This document shows, piece after piece, positions 28,594-38,621 of a stretch of DNA of 64,000 nt. Every line of letters begins with the position of its first letter. Position 1 is the stretch's first letter. This DNA is from Macrococcus capreoli. Its GTDB lineage: Bacteria > Bacillota > Bacilli > Staphylococcales > Staphylococcaceae. The DNA lies in the NCBI RefSeq assembly GCF_025628935.1, contig NZ_JAOTIS010000001.1:248001-312000 (forward strand), written 5' to 3'. The translations under genes and the position numbers were made by a program. The notes beneath the pieces were generated by a model. The model had not been told where the DNA came from and searched no databases. It saw nothing but the letters and a program-made list of their open reading frames with translations.

Positions 28594-31500
28594 TACATTT
28601 GGACAGGACACGCTTGTTTCTGCAGCTGCGGGGAGTGGTAAGACGGCTGTCCTTGTAGAACGTATTATTCGAAAAATCATTGACAAACAAATCAATATCG
28701 ATGAAATGCTTGTTGTTACCTTTACAAATGCAAGTGCGAAAGAAATGCGGGAACGTATTCATGCACGTTTAATCAATGAGGTGAAAGACAATCCGACAGA
28801 ACATTTGAAACGTCAACTTGTGAAGATTCATCAGGCAGAAATATCGACTTTGCACCGATTCTGTCTGAACTTAATTGAAAAGTATTATTACACAATTGAT
28901 TTAGATCCTACATTCAGGACGGGTAATGACGAAGAAATGTCGCTACTACTGATGCAGGCAATAGATGACGTATTAGAACAAGCTTATGAAAGTTTAGACG
29001 AACATCAGTTAAAGCTCATTCTTCATTTAACGAATGAGCGTAGTGATGACACTTTACGTAAATTGCTGGAGAAGATGTATTACTATGCTATTGCAAATAG
29101 TGCACCCGATGAGTGGCTCAATGCAATAAGCAATGCATACAAAACGGCAAACGTTCATGATGCACATTTTGAACAACTGAGCATACTCGTAAACAATACT
29201 TTACAACAAGCCCGTCAGTTAATTCGTCGCGCTGAAAATTATTGTATCAGTGAAGCATTTGATAAGACATTATCGTATTTACAGGACATAGATGCAGCAC
29301 TTGAAATGCCGGATAACCTTGATGCTCAGTTTGAAAAGATTCAAAGTATACAATTTGGCAGAAAGCCATCTGTGAAGACAAGTGATGATCCGGAAGCGAA
29401 AGTAATGAATATGTATATTACAAATGATTTAGCACAAGTGAAATCCATGATCGCCGATTTACAATCACTTGTTTACGCGCCACCTGCTGAAATGGCAGAA
29501 GATATTCAGGCGATGTACGGAGAAGTTTCGGCGCTCACGTTATTAACAGAACTAGTCATTGATCGGTTCAGTCAATTAAAACGTGAACGTAAAATTATTG
29601 ACTTTAGTGATTATGAGCATTTCGCTCTAAAAATATTATTAAACAATAATGAACCGACAGAAATTGCACTGAACTTACGTGACCATTACCATGAAATATT
29701 AGTAGATGAGTACCAGGATACGAATCGTGTACAGGAAAGTATCATCCAGGCGATTAAGAAACATCCCGAATCACAAGGGAACTTATTTATGGTAGGTGAT
29801 GTGAAACAATCGATTTATAAATTCAGACAGGCCGAACCGGAATTATTCTTGCAGAAATACGCCGATTTTAAAGCGAATCAAACAGGTAAGGTTGTTGAAT
29901 TATCAAGAAACTTCCGCTCACGTGTATCGGTCATTGAAGATACGAATGCCATCTTTGAACGTATTATGGATGCCACAGTTGGTGATATCGACTATGATGA
30001 TGCACAAAAGTTATATTACGGTGCACCTTATGATGAATTACCGCAAACGACAGAAATGGTTGTTATTAATAAAGAAGATGTCACGCTTGAACATGCAGAA
30101 AGTCATTACATAGCACAGCGTATTGAACAAATTGTGCGTGAAGAGCAAGTATATGATGTCAAACTTCAAGCCTACCGTAAAGCGACGTATAAAGATATCG
30201 CAATTCTTGAGCGTGGTTTCAGTAATGCGGTAAATCATATGCAAGTGATGAAGTTATATAATATTCCGTTCCATGTCAGCAGTAAAGAAGGTTATTTTAA
30301 GACAGATGAGATTGAATCGATGATGAGTTTATTACGCGTTATCGATAATCCATTACAAGATATTCCGTTAGCTGGCGTCCTGCGCAGTATCATTTATCAG
30401 TTCAGTGCAGATGAATTAGCTGAAATACGTGGTAATGATACGACGATATATTTGTACCAAAATTTATTACAGTATCAAGAGAGTGGACAAAATGACGCAT
30501 TAAAAACAAAAGTAAATAAAGTATTAAGTGATATTGCCGATTACAGACAGTGTCAGCAAACAATGAGCGTCGGACAATTAATTGCCTATATTTATGAGGA
30601 TACGCATTTTATAGAGAAGTATTTGTTATTAGCTGGTGGACATCAACGAGAAGCGAATTTAAAGCGTTTGTTGAGTTTAGCTGATCACTTTGAACAGTCG
30701 AGTTATCGCGGGATATTCCAGTTTATCCGATATATTGATAATATGCTGCAGCATAATAAAGATTTCGGCGAAGTGAATATCATTTCAGATGAAGCGGACG
30801 TTGTGCGAATGATGACGGTTCATGCTTCGAAAGGTTTAGAATTCCCATTTGTAATATATGCAGGATTAAATAAGAAGTTTAATTTAAGAGATACGCAATC
30901 GGAAGTGTTGCTCGATCAACGTTTGGGACTTGCGATCAATTATTATGATGCCAGTGCGAATGCATCATTTCCGTTAATGTTAAATGGAGTGTTTAAACAT
31001 TATTTAAAGCTATCACAAATTTCTGAAGAACTGCGCTTAATGTATGTCGCATTTACGAGAGCGCGTGAGAAGTTAATATTATTAGGTTCGATTAAGTCTG
31101 AAGAAGCAATGGATAAGTTTCGCAATATTGATATGGATCATAAGCTTGATTTGTTTTACCGAATGAATGCTTCATCTCCTTTATCATTTATATTACCAGC
31201 TATCCTTCAGCCGGATGCACCGTTAAATATTGCAGTGCAAATGATATCTTCACTTACATTACCTGAAGCAAAGCAGTTTGCTGACACAAATGAATCAGCA
31301 GCAACAACGGTTGAATGGCTGGATGATTTAAATCAGTATGAGTATCGATATAAGCATGAATTTACTTTACCAACGAAAGAAAGTGTGTCGGATATTAAGA
31401 AAGCGGAAGCTGACGATGAACGTATGACCTGGACATACGTAAATCAATATAAGCTTGGGAAGAAGCAATATGATCGTCCGAAATTTATGGCTGAACAGAA

Positions 31501-32017
31501 AAAGACAGCGCAGGAAATCGGGACGTTAATGCATTTAATCATGCAACATTTACCACAACAAAAGATGACGCAACAAGAACTCCATGTGTTCATACAAAGT
31601 TTAGTTGATAAAAGACTCATTCAGGCGGAAGATGTGCCATTTATTAATATTGAACAAATTCATACGTTTATGCAATCCAACATATTTGACATGATGATAA
31701 ATGCAGAAGAAGTATATCACGAATTACCGTTCGTTATCGGTAAGCAATATTTAGTGGATGCGCATCCAGATCAACTTGTTCAGGGGATGATCGACTGCGT
31801 ATTTAAATACGATGGGCACTATTATATGCTGGATTATAAGACGGATAAAGTGATTCAGCGTTTAGGCCTTTCAAAAGAAGCAACGTTACAATCAATGGCA
31901 GAAAAATATACGATACAAATGAAATATTACAAGGCAGCGCTTGAAGCAGTACTGAATGTGCAAGTGACACCTTATTTATATTTCTTTGAAGGTGGATTAG
32001 TAGAGGTGACAGTATGA
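28553..32017 (+). CDS. addA: ATP-dependent helicase/nuclease subunit A
   Basis: A 1154-residue UvrD-family helicase-nuclease. The Q-motif region is at 4-12, Walker A AAAGSGKTAV near 24-33, the DEYQDTNR Walker B near 385, and TVHASKGLEFPFV near 757. The RecB-type nuclease signature DYKTDK is near 1094. It is the motor subunit of AddAB recombinational repair. AAAGGAG inside addB precedes the ATG. The next gene starts within its stop codon. Confidence 0.96.
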   Translation: MAMTWTKDQQQAIDTFGQDTLVSAAAGSGKTAVLVERIIRKIIDKQINIDEMLVVTFTNASAKEMRERIHARLINEVKDNPTEHLKRQLVKIHQAEISTLHRFCLNLIEKYYYTIDLDPTFRTGNDEEMSLLLMQAIDDVLEQAYESLDEHQLKLILHLTNERSDDTLRKLLEKMYYYAIANSAPDEWLNAISNAYKTANVHDAHFEQLSILVNNTLQQARQLIRRAENYCISEAFDKTLSYLQDIDAALEMPDNLDAQFEKIQSIQFGRKPSVKTSDDPEAKVMNMYITNDLAQVKSMIADLQSLVYAPPAEMAEDIQAMYGEVSALTLLTELVIDRFSQLKRERKIIDFSDYEHFALKILLNNNEPTEIALNLRDHYHEILVDEYQDTNRVQESIIQAIKKHPESQGNLFMVGDVKQSIYKFRQAEPELFLQKYADFKANQTGKVVELSRNFRSRVSVIEDTNAIFERIMDATVGDIDYDDAQKLYYGAPYDELPQTTEMVVINKEDVTLEHAESHYIAQRIEQIVREEQVYDVKLQAYRKATYKDIAILERGFSNAVNHMQVMKLYNIPFHVSSKEGYFKTDEIESMMSLLRVIDNPLQDIPLAGVLRSIIYQFSADELAEIRGNDTTIYLYQNLLQYQESGQNDALKTKVNKVLSDIADYRQCQQTMSVGQLIAYIYEDTHFIEKYLLLAGGHQREANLKRLLSLADHFEQSSYRGIFQFIRYIDNMLQHNKDFGEVNIISDEADVVRMMTVHASKGLEFPFVIYAGLNKKFNLRDTQSEVLLDQRLGLAINYYDASANASFPLMLNGVFKHYLKLSQISEELRLMYVAFTRAREKLILLGSIKSEEAMDKFRNIDMDHKLDLFYRMNASSPLSFILPAILQPDAPLNIAVQMISSLTLPEAKQFADTNESAATTVEWLDDLNQYEYRYKHEFTLPTKESVSDIKKAEADDERMTWTYVNQYKLGKKQYDRPKFMAEQKKTAQEIGTLMHLIMQHLPQQKMTQQELHVFIQSLVDKRLIQAEDVPFINIEQIHTFMQSNIFDMMINAEEVYHELPFVIGKQYLVDAHPDQLVQGMIDCVFKYDGHYYMLDYKTDKVIQRLGLSKEATLQSMAEKYTIQMKYYKAALEAVLNVQVTPYLYFFEGGLVEVTV

Positions 32018-33045
32018 GGCAGTGGCTTGTTTCTGGATTGTATGCAATACCGTTAATTTTATACACATTAAGTGCTGCCTATTTTATGAATCAACCGATA
32101 GAACTGATTAATCCATTCGAATATTACAACGCGATGGAATTACCAACGATGGCACTGTACATTTTGATGATTCTATTGATAAATGTAAGTATGATTGGAT
32201 TTATTATCGGATATCACAGTCAACAAATAGAACGCTTTACTATGAAGACGCTAATTATATTTGTCGTGTTTGGATTATGTTTGTCATTATTAATGCATCG
32301 TATGAGTATTATTTTGTGGATTGCATTAGCATTGGTGATTGCCAGAATACTTCGTGACAAACACTTAAGCCAGATGAAGTTATTATCTATTACGATGGGT
32401 ATTTATAGTATTGCAATTTTTGTTGTGATCATTCCTGTGGCGATGATGTACTGGGATTACGAATCATATTTGAATATTAATCAATTCCAGAAATTCATTG
32501 AGGTAAACAATAAACATCACATCGTTGACTATATTATGCTGAATATCGATTACTTTATTCATCATTTGGCGTATTACTTATTCGTATTCATCACTGGACT
32601 GATGCCTGGCATGTTGATGGGACAATATCATGCTAAGCAACGCGATAAATCTATCAATATGATGATTCAGGCATTGACTGCACTCATCATCGGCACAACT
32701 TTGAAATTAATGGTATTTAAAGTATCATTATTATTTCTGCAGTTTATGCTAACATTGACAGGATCAAGCTTACAAGGGCTAGGACTCATATTGATGGTGT
32801 TGATTTGTGTGCAATATTTTGAACAGCAACAGGCAGTACCAACATTTCACATTTCATTATTTATTGCGATGATACTGTTGGTTGATGGTGTTGTGTATGC
32901 GTTGTTTACGGGAATCGGCAAATTACCGTATCCAGCTCAAACGATTGTGCAGTTATTACAGTACTCAATCATTGCAGGTTGCGTGTTTGCTTTCATTTAT
33001 GTTGTGCTGAATGTGATATTGATTAAAAGAAATCACATTAAATAA
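32014..33045 (+). CDS. Polytopic membrane protein coupled to addA, unknown function
   Basis: A 343-residue protein with about nine hydrophobic segments separated by short loops and no motif I recognise. It starts in an ATGA overlap with addA, with GTAGAGGTGAC just upstream, so it is translated from the addBA message. Nothing in the sequence ties it to recombination; it may be a transporter-like or lipid-associated protein. It is followed by a short gap and the FAH gene. Confidence 0.7.
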   Translation: MRQWLVSGLYAIPLILYTLSAAYFMNQPIELINPFEYYNAMELPTMALYILMILLINVSMIGFIIGYHSQQIERFTMKTLIIFVVFGLCLSLLMHRMSIILWIALALVIARILRDKHLSQMKLLSITMGIYSIAIFVVIIPVAMMYWDYESYLNINQFQKFIEVNNKHHIVDYIMLNIDYFIHHLAYYLFVFITGLMPGMLMGQYHAKQRDKSINMMIQALTALIIGTTLKLMVFKVSLLFLQFMLTLTGSSLQGLGLILMVLICVQYFEQQQAVPTFHISLFIAMILLVDGVVYALFTGIGKLPYPAQTIVQLLQYSIIAGCVFAFIYVVLNVILIKRNHIK

Positions 33046-33114
33046 ACATAAAAGCATGAAAGATATTCAAATATTCTGTATAATAGGGACAACATAGAAG
33101 AGGAGTGTTGATGA

Positions 33115-34014
33115 ATGAAGTTTTTAACATTTAAGATCAATGATAAAGTAACGTACGGCGTTAAAGTGAAACGTGAAGATGCAGCATGGGATTTAGTGAA
33201 AGTATTTGCAGACTTCAAAGAAGGGGATTATCCTAAGACGTTACTTGAAGCGTTGCAACAAAATAATACAGTCGACTTTCAGGAATTAGTACGCGCTACA
33301 ATTGAAAAAGTAGAGGCATCTGATAAGAAAGCCGAATATAAGTATGATTTCACTGCAATTCAATTCTTACCACCAGTTACACCAACGAATAATGTGATTG
33401 CAGTTGGCCGTAACTATGCAGAACATGCTTCTGAATTAAATAATGAAGTAGACAAATTATATGTATTTACGAAAGCACCGTCAAGCTTAATTGGAGATGG
33501 TAACGTCATTCCTTCACACAGTGATGTAACAAACGCTCTGGATTATGAAGGAGAACTTGGAGTAGTCATTGGTAAATACGGACATAAGATTCCGAAAGCA
33601 ATGGCATTAGATTATGTGTATGGTTATACAATTATTAATGATATTACAGCACGTGACCTACAGAAAGAACATTCACAAGCATTTCTTTCTAAAAGTTTAA
33701 TCGGTGGCTGCCCGATGGGACCATATATCGTAACGAAAGATGAATTACCTGCACCGGAACATGCGAATATTGTAACGAAAGTGAACAATGAAATACGTCA
33801 GGACGGTAATACGAAAGATATGGTATTAAAGATTGATGATTTAATTGCTGAGATTTCGAAATATGTTGCACTGCATCCAGGCGATGTGATTGCAACAGGT
33901 ACGCCTAGTGGTGTAGGTGCAGGGATGAACCCACCGTTATATTTAAAACGCGGTGATGAAATTAAAGTAACAATTGACGGTATCGGTACGTTAATGAATA
34001 CTGTTGGAGAATAA
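33115..34014 (+). CDS. Fumarylacetoacetate hydrolase family protein
   Basis: A 299-residue protein with an N-terminal accessory region (1-80) and a C-terminal FAH fold. The metal-ligand stretch is [11 protein letters not shown] near 143, with NDITARDLQ near 175 and [16 protein letters not shown] near 255. The family includes hydrolases and decarboxylases of 2-oxo acids, such as oxaloacetate and acylpyruvates. The substrate is open. AGAGGAG precedes the ATG, and TATAAT at 33079-33084 is a candidate -10. Confidence 0.88.
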   Translation: MKFLTFKINDKVTYGVKVKREDAAWDLVKVFADFKEGDYPKTLLEALQQNNTVDFQELVRATIEKVEASDKKAEYKYDFTAIQFLPPVTPTNNVIAVGRNYAEHASELNNEVDKLYVFTKAPSSLIGDGNVIPSHSDVTNALDYEGELGVVIGKYGHKIPKAMALDYVYGYTIINDITARDLQKEHSQAFLSKSLIGGCPMGPYIVTKDELPAPEHANIVTKVNNEIRQDGNTKDMVLKIDDLIAEISKYVALHPGDVIATGTPSGVGAGMNPPLYLKRGDEIKVTIDGIGTLMNTVGE

Positions 34015-34021
34015 ACAGACG

Positions 34022-34062
34022 AATAAGACAGCATCGGAATGATATATGATGCTGTCTTATTT
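34022..34062 (+). terminator. Terminator after the FAH gene
   Basis: AATAAGACAGCATC pairs with GATGCTGTCTTATT around a 12-base loop. The following T stretch is short. Confidence 0.75.
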
Positions 34063-34259
34063 ATATGGATAATGTTTATGTAAAGTAGGGAAGTGTCGTG
34101 GGAGAGAAAAAGCGGTAATATCGCTCCCTCGTATATTAAATAAATGCCGACTGAGCGATAAACAACCCATACACATGTTCATTCATACACATTATTCACT
34201 TAATTTTAAATTGTATGGTAAACTATATGAGTATGAAATATAAATTAGGGGGAACATAT

Positions 34260-34646
34260 ATGATTAATGGTATGTTACATTTACACATCATGAGCTGGGT
34301 TGTTTTATTAATTGTCTTTTTTGCGGCATATGAAAATTTTTCAGATCGTTTAGGACCTAGCCAATACTTTAAACCGTTAATGATGCTATTACGTGTATTT
34401 GCATTACTTGCTGTAGTCAGTGGATGTTACATCTTCTTTAAAGCAATGAACGCAGATGCTATGCTCTATGGTATTAAATTCTTATTTGGATTATTAACAA
34501 TCGGATTAATGGAAATGACATTAGCACGTAAGAAAAGAAAGAAACCATCAAGAAACTTTTTCTATATGGTGATTGTAGCAGCGATTATTACAATCGGCTT
34601 AGGTGTACATTTACCGTTAGGCCCAATTACTGCAATGTTTAAATAA
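34260..34646 (+). CDS. YisL family membrane protein (UPF0344)
   Basis: A 128-residue protein with four membrane helices. LHLHIMSWV near the start, FKPLMMLLRVFALLAVVSG in the middle and GVHLPLGPIT at the end match the UPF0344/YisL family. Function is unknown. The ATG at 34260 follows TAGGGGGA; earlier in-frame ATGs lack a ribosome site. The upstream gap holds only a small GGGAG/CTCCC inverted repeat (34100-34128) of unclear meaning. Confidence 0.82.
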   Translation: MINGMLHLHIMSWVVLLIVFFAAYENFSDRLGPSQYFKPLMMLLRVFALLAVVSGCYIFFKAMNADAMLYGIKFLFGLLTIGLMEMTLARKKRKKPSRNFFYMVIVAAIITIGLGVHLPLGPITAMFK

Positions 34647-34652
34647 TGACTT

Positions 34653-34684
34653 AAGAACCTCAAATGTTTGAGGTTCTTTTTTGA
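34653..34684 (+). terminator. Terminator after the YisL gene
   Basis: AAGAACCTCAAA and TTTGAGGTTCTT form a perfect stem with a 2-base loop and T run. Confidence 0.9.
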
Positions 34685-34768
34685 TTCGTGAACTTTTTAT
34701 GAATTTTAGCCCAATGTCATTTTATTTTAGTATAATCAAATGTAACGACTAAAGTGAGGTAATGAATT

Positions 34769-36181
34769 ATGAAGAAACTTGTTTCATTGATTGCAGTAAT
34801 GGCATTATTATGGACAATGAATAATAGTGCTTATGCAGCGCAACAACCGGATTTACGTATATATAGTTTAATCGTTGACCGATTCATGAATGGAAATGAA
34901 GATAATAATAAACATATTCATAATGAAAAGGATGACAATCTTCCGTACGGTGGAGATTTCAACGGTATTATTAATAAGATGGACTACATTCAAAACATGG
35001 GATTTAACACGATTCATGTTTCACCAGTATTTGAAAAACAGCAAAAAGATTATTTAGGCTATAAAGTTAAAAATTATGAAACAATTGATGCAGTGTATGG
35101 TGGCGAAAATCAGTTTAAAAAATTAGTCAAAAAAGCCCATGATCAGCATATGAAAGTATATGTTGATATGCCGGCAGTTGTAACGGAAGGCTATTCGGCG
35201 GCTACAAATACAAAAATGAACAATATTCAGCAAACATATTTCAAAGATACAAAAATTATTGATTTAACGAATGCTGCCAACCAGCAAAAATACAAACAAA
35301 CCATTACAAAGTTTGTTGAGCAATATCATATTGATGGTGTTTCAATGTATGTGATGCAGGACGGCGTTGATGCGAAGGCTATCTTCCCGGACAATGTGGA
35401 TACGATTGCAATCTTAAATGAAGATATACATGTAGAAGGATTCAAACATGTACAGAAATTAGCAACGACAAAAGCGTTAGCGAATGCATTTAAGACGACA
35501 GATCAGAAGATTCCAGATCATTATGATGCTAATGAATTACTGGCAAGTGACAATTTCTTTATGCAACGCTTTACTAAATATGCAGCAGATGAGAATATGT
35601 TCCCGGGAACGCGCATTAAACAATTAATGAGCTATTTAATGATTCAAAAGATGCCAATCAGTATGACATATGGCACAGAAATAGCTATGAACGGGGATAA
35701 AGCGCCGGATATGCACCAGTTGCTTGATTTCCGAGTGGATAAAGAAGTAATCGATTATTTAGCTGAAACGCACAAAGTATATGAGAAATATAGTGAAATG
35801 TTTGATGGTACATCAAAAGTGATTTATAACAAAGATGGTAATCAATTGATTTATTTTAATACGAACAAAGTAGATTTTGTATACAATATTAATAATACGA
35901 GTAAAGCGACAAATGTTCAGCTTAAAGCAGATCAAGTACCGAAAGATAAAATGTTAAGCGGATTATTGATTGGTGACCGTGTACGATTTAAAGATCAGCA
36001 TTTCTCATTAATTACGAACCGTGAAGAAGCAGAATTATATGCGATTGTTAAAAATCAAGGCTTTAATAACGGTTATTTAATAGCTGCTGGTACTATTATC
36101 GTATTATTTACAGCATTTATTATCGGCGCATCGCGTAACAGAAAGAAATATTTAGCAGAGAGGCAGTCGAATGGGCGTTAA
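34769..36181 (+). CDS. Membrane-anchored alpha-amylase-fold protein, probably catalytically inactive
   Basis: A 470-residue exported protein with a signal peptide (cleavage likely after AYA23), a GH13-type barrel, and a C-terminal membrane helix near 433-452 followed by a basic tail. The fold is recognisable (YSLIVDRFMNGNEDN, NMGFNTIHVSPVFE), but the active-site regions are altered. Region I has DMPAVV without the usual NH; region II reads DGVSMYV, so the arginine and nucleophile aspartate become S192 and Y194; region IV reads DNFFMQRF instead of NHD. E218 may remain from region III. A carbohydrate-binding or envelope role is inference. The last codons and stop lie inside a dispersed repeat. 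Confidence 0.8.
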   Translation: MKKLVSLIAVMALLWTMNNSAYAAQQPDLRIYSLIVDRFMNGNEDNNKHIHNEKDDNLPYGGDFNGIINKMDYIQNMGFNTIHVSPVFEKQQKDYLGYKVKNYETIDAVYGGENQFKKLVKKAHDQHMKVYVDMPAVVTEGYSAATNTKMNNIQQTYFKDTKIIDLTNAANQQKYKQTITKFVEQYHIDGVSMYVMQDGVDAKAIFPDNVDTIAILNEDIHVEGFKHVQKLATTKALANAFKTTDQKIPDHYDANELLASDNFFMQRFTKYAADENMFPGTRIKQLMSYLMIQKMPISMTYGTEIAMNGDKAPDMHQLLDFRVDKEVIDYLAETHKVYEKYSEMFDGTSKVIYNKDGNQLIYFNTNKVDFVYNINNTSKATNVQLKADQVPKDKMLSGLLIGDRVRFKDQHFSLITNREEAELYAIVKNQGFNNGYLIAAGTIIVLFTAFIIGASRNRKKYLAERQSNGR

Positions 36182-36309
36182 GACGCAAGTAAACTGGAGA
36201 CAAAGCAGAAAAATTGCTCTTTGAATTTGAAAGCTTTGTCGAAGTTTATCAGGCGTCTGCCCATGAGACGCCGTTTAGAGGCAGTCGAATGGGCGTTAAT
36301 CTCTAAACT
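36159..36309. repeat. Dispersed intergenic repeat, copy B (inverted)
   Basis: A 151-base element bounded by exact 23-base direct repeats (36159-36181 and 36287-36309, 128 apart) that begin AGAGGCAGTCGAATGGG. Its reverse complement matches copies A and C, including the GTAAACT/AGTTTAC arms and GGCGTCT/AGACGCC hairpin. The left repeat encodes the last residues and stop codon of the amylase-like gene. Confidence 0.85.
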
Positions 36310-36327
36310 AATTCAATTCAAAATAAA

Positions 36328-36352
36328 AAACCGCTACGGCGGTTTTTTTATT
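36328..36352. terminator. Bidirectional terminator before cdr
   Basis: AAAACCGC pairs with GCGGTTTT around TACG, with A and T runs outside. It lies at the 3' end of cdr. Confidence 0.8.
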
Positions 36353-37667
36353 TTGTCTCAGCTTTATATCCAATCATATTCACAATATCTTTTGGACTGC
36401 TGTAAACAGGACTATAAGCAATTTCGATATCTTTTAAATCATCAATCGTTAATTCACCGATGATCGCTGTAGCAATAATATCGATTCTTTTATCGACACC
36501 TGCCTTACCATATGCAGATGCGCGAAGTATTTGTCGTGTCTTCTTATCGAAATAAACCGATAATGTTAGGGGTGTCGCATCAGGCATATAGCCTGCATGT
36601 TGCTTCTGCGTTTGACGAATGACTTCATAATCGAAGTGTTCGAGCAAATCCGGTGTAATACCAACACTTGAAAATGTATAGTCAAAGAGTCGAATAATAT
36701 TTGTACCAAGTAATCCTTTAAAGCTTTGCGCTTTTGGTTTGACGATATTATGCGCAATGATATTTGCTGCACGATGCGCTCCCCATGCTAAAGCAATTTG
36801 TGCCGGATAATCAACATGACGATATTTCGTTTGAATAGCATCGCCTAAAGCATAAATGGATGCATCACTTGTTTCAAAATATTCGTTCACTTGAATATGT
36901 CCGCTTTCCGTTAATTTAATGCCACTCGTTTGCAGAAATCCCGTATTCGGTTGAATACCTATCGCTGAAATAATCATATCATAATTGAATTTTCGACCGG
37001 ATTTAAAATGAACCGACTTGCCATCTAATGCTTTCACTTCATCGCTTAACATCACACGAACAGCGTTGTTCGTTAATAAATCAGGTATCGTTTCTGTCAT
37101 ATCTTTATCGATAGACTTTAATAAATGGTCACTGCGATGGACCATTGTTACATTTAAGTCACGGTGCTTTAAATTCTCAATAATTTCTAAACTGATATAA
37201 CCGGCACCAACAACGAGTATATCTTTCACACCTTCAGTCGAAATATAATTATGAATTCGGTCAGTATCTTCTAAATTACGTAATGAAAATACATGCGGTG
37301 CATTTAATACAGGTAACGTAATTTGCGATGCACCTGGTGATAACACTAAAGTATCATAATGATCTGTGAACGTCTTATTGTGTGCAATGTCTTTTACGGT
37401 AATCGTCTTGTCAATCGGATTCACTTGCATCACTTCATGATATGTCTTTACCGTTATTTGCTTATCATTTTGAAATTGTTCCGGTGTTGTTGCAACAAGT
37501 TGATCGCGAAGTGACACTTCACCGCCAATGTAATATGGTAAACCGCAATTTGCAAAGCTCATATCTCTGTCTTTTTCGTAAATGATAATTTCGGCGTCAC
37601 TTAATCGTCTTAATTGAGATGCAACCGTTGCACCCCCTGCGACTGCGCCGACGACAATCACTTTCAT
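36348..37667 (-). CDS. cdr: Coenzyme A disulfide reductase
   Basis: A 439-residue flavoprotein of the pyridine nucleotide-disulfide family. The N-terminal GAVAGGATVASQLRR binds FAD. The single active-site cysteine lies near residue 42 in FANCGLPYYIGG, typical of CoADR, and VVGAGYISLEIIENL near 153 binds NADPH. It keeps coenzyme A reduced in organisms that use CoA as a major thiol. A ribosome site GAGGCGAT precedes the ATG. It is convergent with the amylase-like gene. Confidence 0.94.
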   Translation of the reverse strand: MKVIVVGAVAGGATVASQLRRLSDAEIIIYEKDRDMSFANCGLPYYIGGEVSLRDQLVATTPEQFQNDKQITVKTYHEVMQVNPIDKTITVKDIAHNKTFTDHYDTLVLSPGASQITLPVLNAPHVFSLRNLEDTDRIHNYISTEGVKDILVVGAGYISLEIIENLKHRDLNVTMVHRSDHLLKSIDKDMTETIPDLLTNNAVRVMLSDEVKALDGKSVHFKSGRKFNYDMIISAIGIQPNTGFLQTSGIKLTESGHIQVNEYFETSDASIYALGDAIQTKYRHVDYPAQIALAWGAHRAANIIAHNIVKPKAQSFKGLLGTNIIRLFDYTFSSVGITPDLLEHFDYEVIRQTQKQHAGYMPDATPLTLSVYFDKKTRQILRASAYGKAGVDKRIDIIATAIIGELTIDDLKDIEIAYSPVYSSPKDIVNMIGYKAETK

Positions 37668-37714
37668 CTTATCGCCTCGTTTCTGTTTGTTTTCAATACT
37701 TTAATCAACGATTA

Positions 37715-38524
37715 TTACGCTATATTAAAATAGCGTGCTAAATATTTACCGATACCGTCTTCATTATTCGTATCCGTAACATCATCTGCAACGTCTTTTA
37801 ACGCATCAATCGCGTTACCCATCGCAACACCAGTACCTACAAATTCAATCATTTCATGATCATTATCTTCATCACCAAACGCAATCGTATGTTCTCGTTT
37901 GATGTTTAAATAATCTAATGCAATTTGGACGCCGACAGCTTTATTAATCCCTTTCTTTACGATTTCTATTACCGGGAATGGTGCGCCCCAGCGACGATGT
38001 TCTAAATGTTCTGCATAAACATTATCCAGATGCTCATAAATACCAGGAATTTCCCTTTCTTCGGCCTGAATTAATATAGAAGTTGGGGGTTCTTTAATAC
38101 TGTCGAGTAAATTCCCAACTTCAATCAATGGATTCCCCATACTGAATCCTTCAAATAAATATTCATCATGGTAGTGTAAATAGACGTTATCTTTTACTTC
38201 TGCAACGATATTTTGAATATTTAAATGTGGGATTTTCTCAAAGATTTCACGCGCCACTTGATAATCTAAAGGCTGGTGAAAGGTTTCAAACATCATATCT
38301 TTCGGATGATGAACGAAAGCACCATTGAAATTAACAATCGGTGTATCAAGACCAAGCTCTGTATAATACACTTGGCTGGCACGATAAGGTCGTCCCGTTG
38401 AAATCATAAATTTATGACCTAAAGCTTGTACTTTTTGAATGATTTCTTTCGTGTATGGTGTAATTTTCTGATGTTTATTTAATAAAGTACCATCTAAATC
38501 TAAACAAATTAAATGCTGTTCCAA
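37715..38524 (-). CDS. HAD-family Cof-type phosphatase
   Basis: A 269-residue HAD IIB hydrolase. Motif I LDLDGTLL has nucleophile D9 and acid D11, motif II is STGRP, the lysine lies in KGINKA, and motif IV is IAFGDEDND near 233. It probably dephosphorylates sugar or nucleotide phosphates. The TTG start at 38524 is chosen because AAAGGAG is 8 bases upstream; the ATG at 38545 precedes that site. It is divergent from sufT. Confidence 0.85.
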   Translation of the reverse strand: MEQHLICLDLDGTLLNKHQKITPYTKEIIQKVQALGHKFMISTGRPYRASQVYYTELGLDTPIVNFNGAFVHHPKDMMFETFHQPLDYQVAREIFEKIPHLNIQNIVAEVKDNVYLHYHDEYLFEGFSMGNPLIEVGNLLDSIKEPPTSILIQAEEREIPGIYEHLDNVYAEHLEHRRWGAPFPVIEIVKKGINKAVGVQIALDYLNIKREHTIAFGDEDNDHEMIEFVGTGVAMGNAIDALKDVADDVTDTNNEDGIGKYLARYFNIA

Positions 38525-38563
38525 AGTAACGTCTCCTTTAATCATGTATATGAAATATATTAT

Positions 38564-38591
38564 TTGAATTGAAAATGATTTTTGATATAGT
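38564..38591 (+). promoter_or_regulatory. Candidate promoter of sufT
   Basis: TTGAAT (38564-38569) and TATAGT (38586-38591) are 16 bases apart, about 31 bases ahead of the ATG. Confidence 0.5.
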
Positions 38592-38621
38592 AAGATTATA
38601 ACAAAGATTGAGGTGATATGA

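Noticed and set aside
36221-36463. Small protein gene within repeat copy B
   Set aside because: The frame lies in the repeat and antisense to cdr, with no family resemblance.
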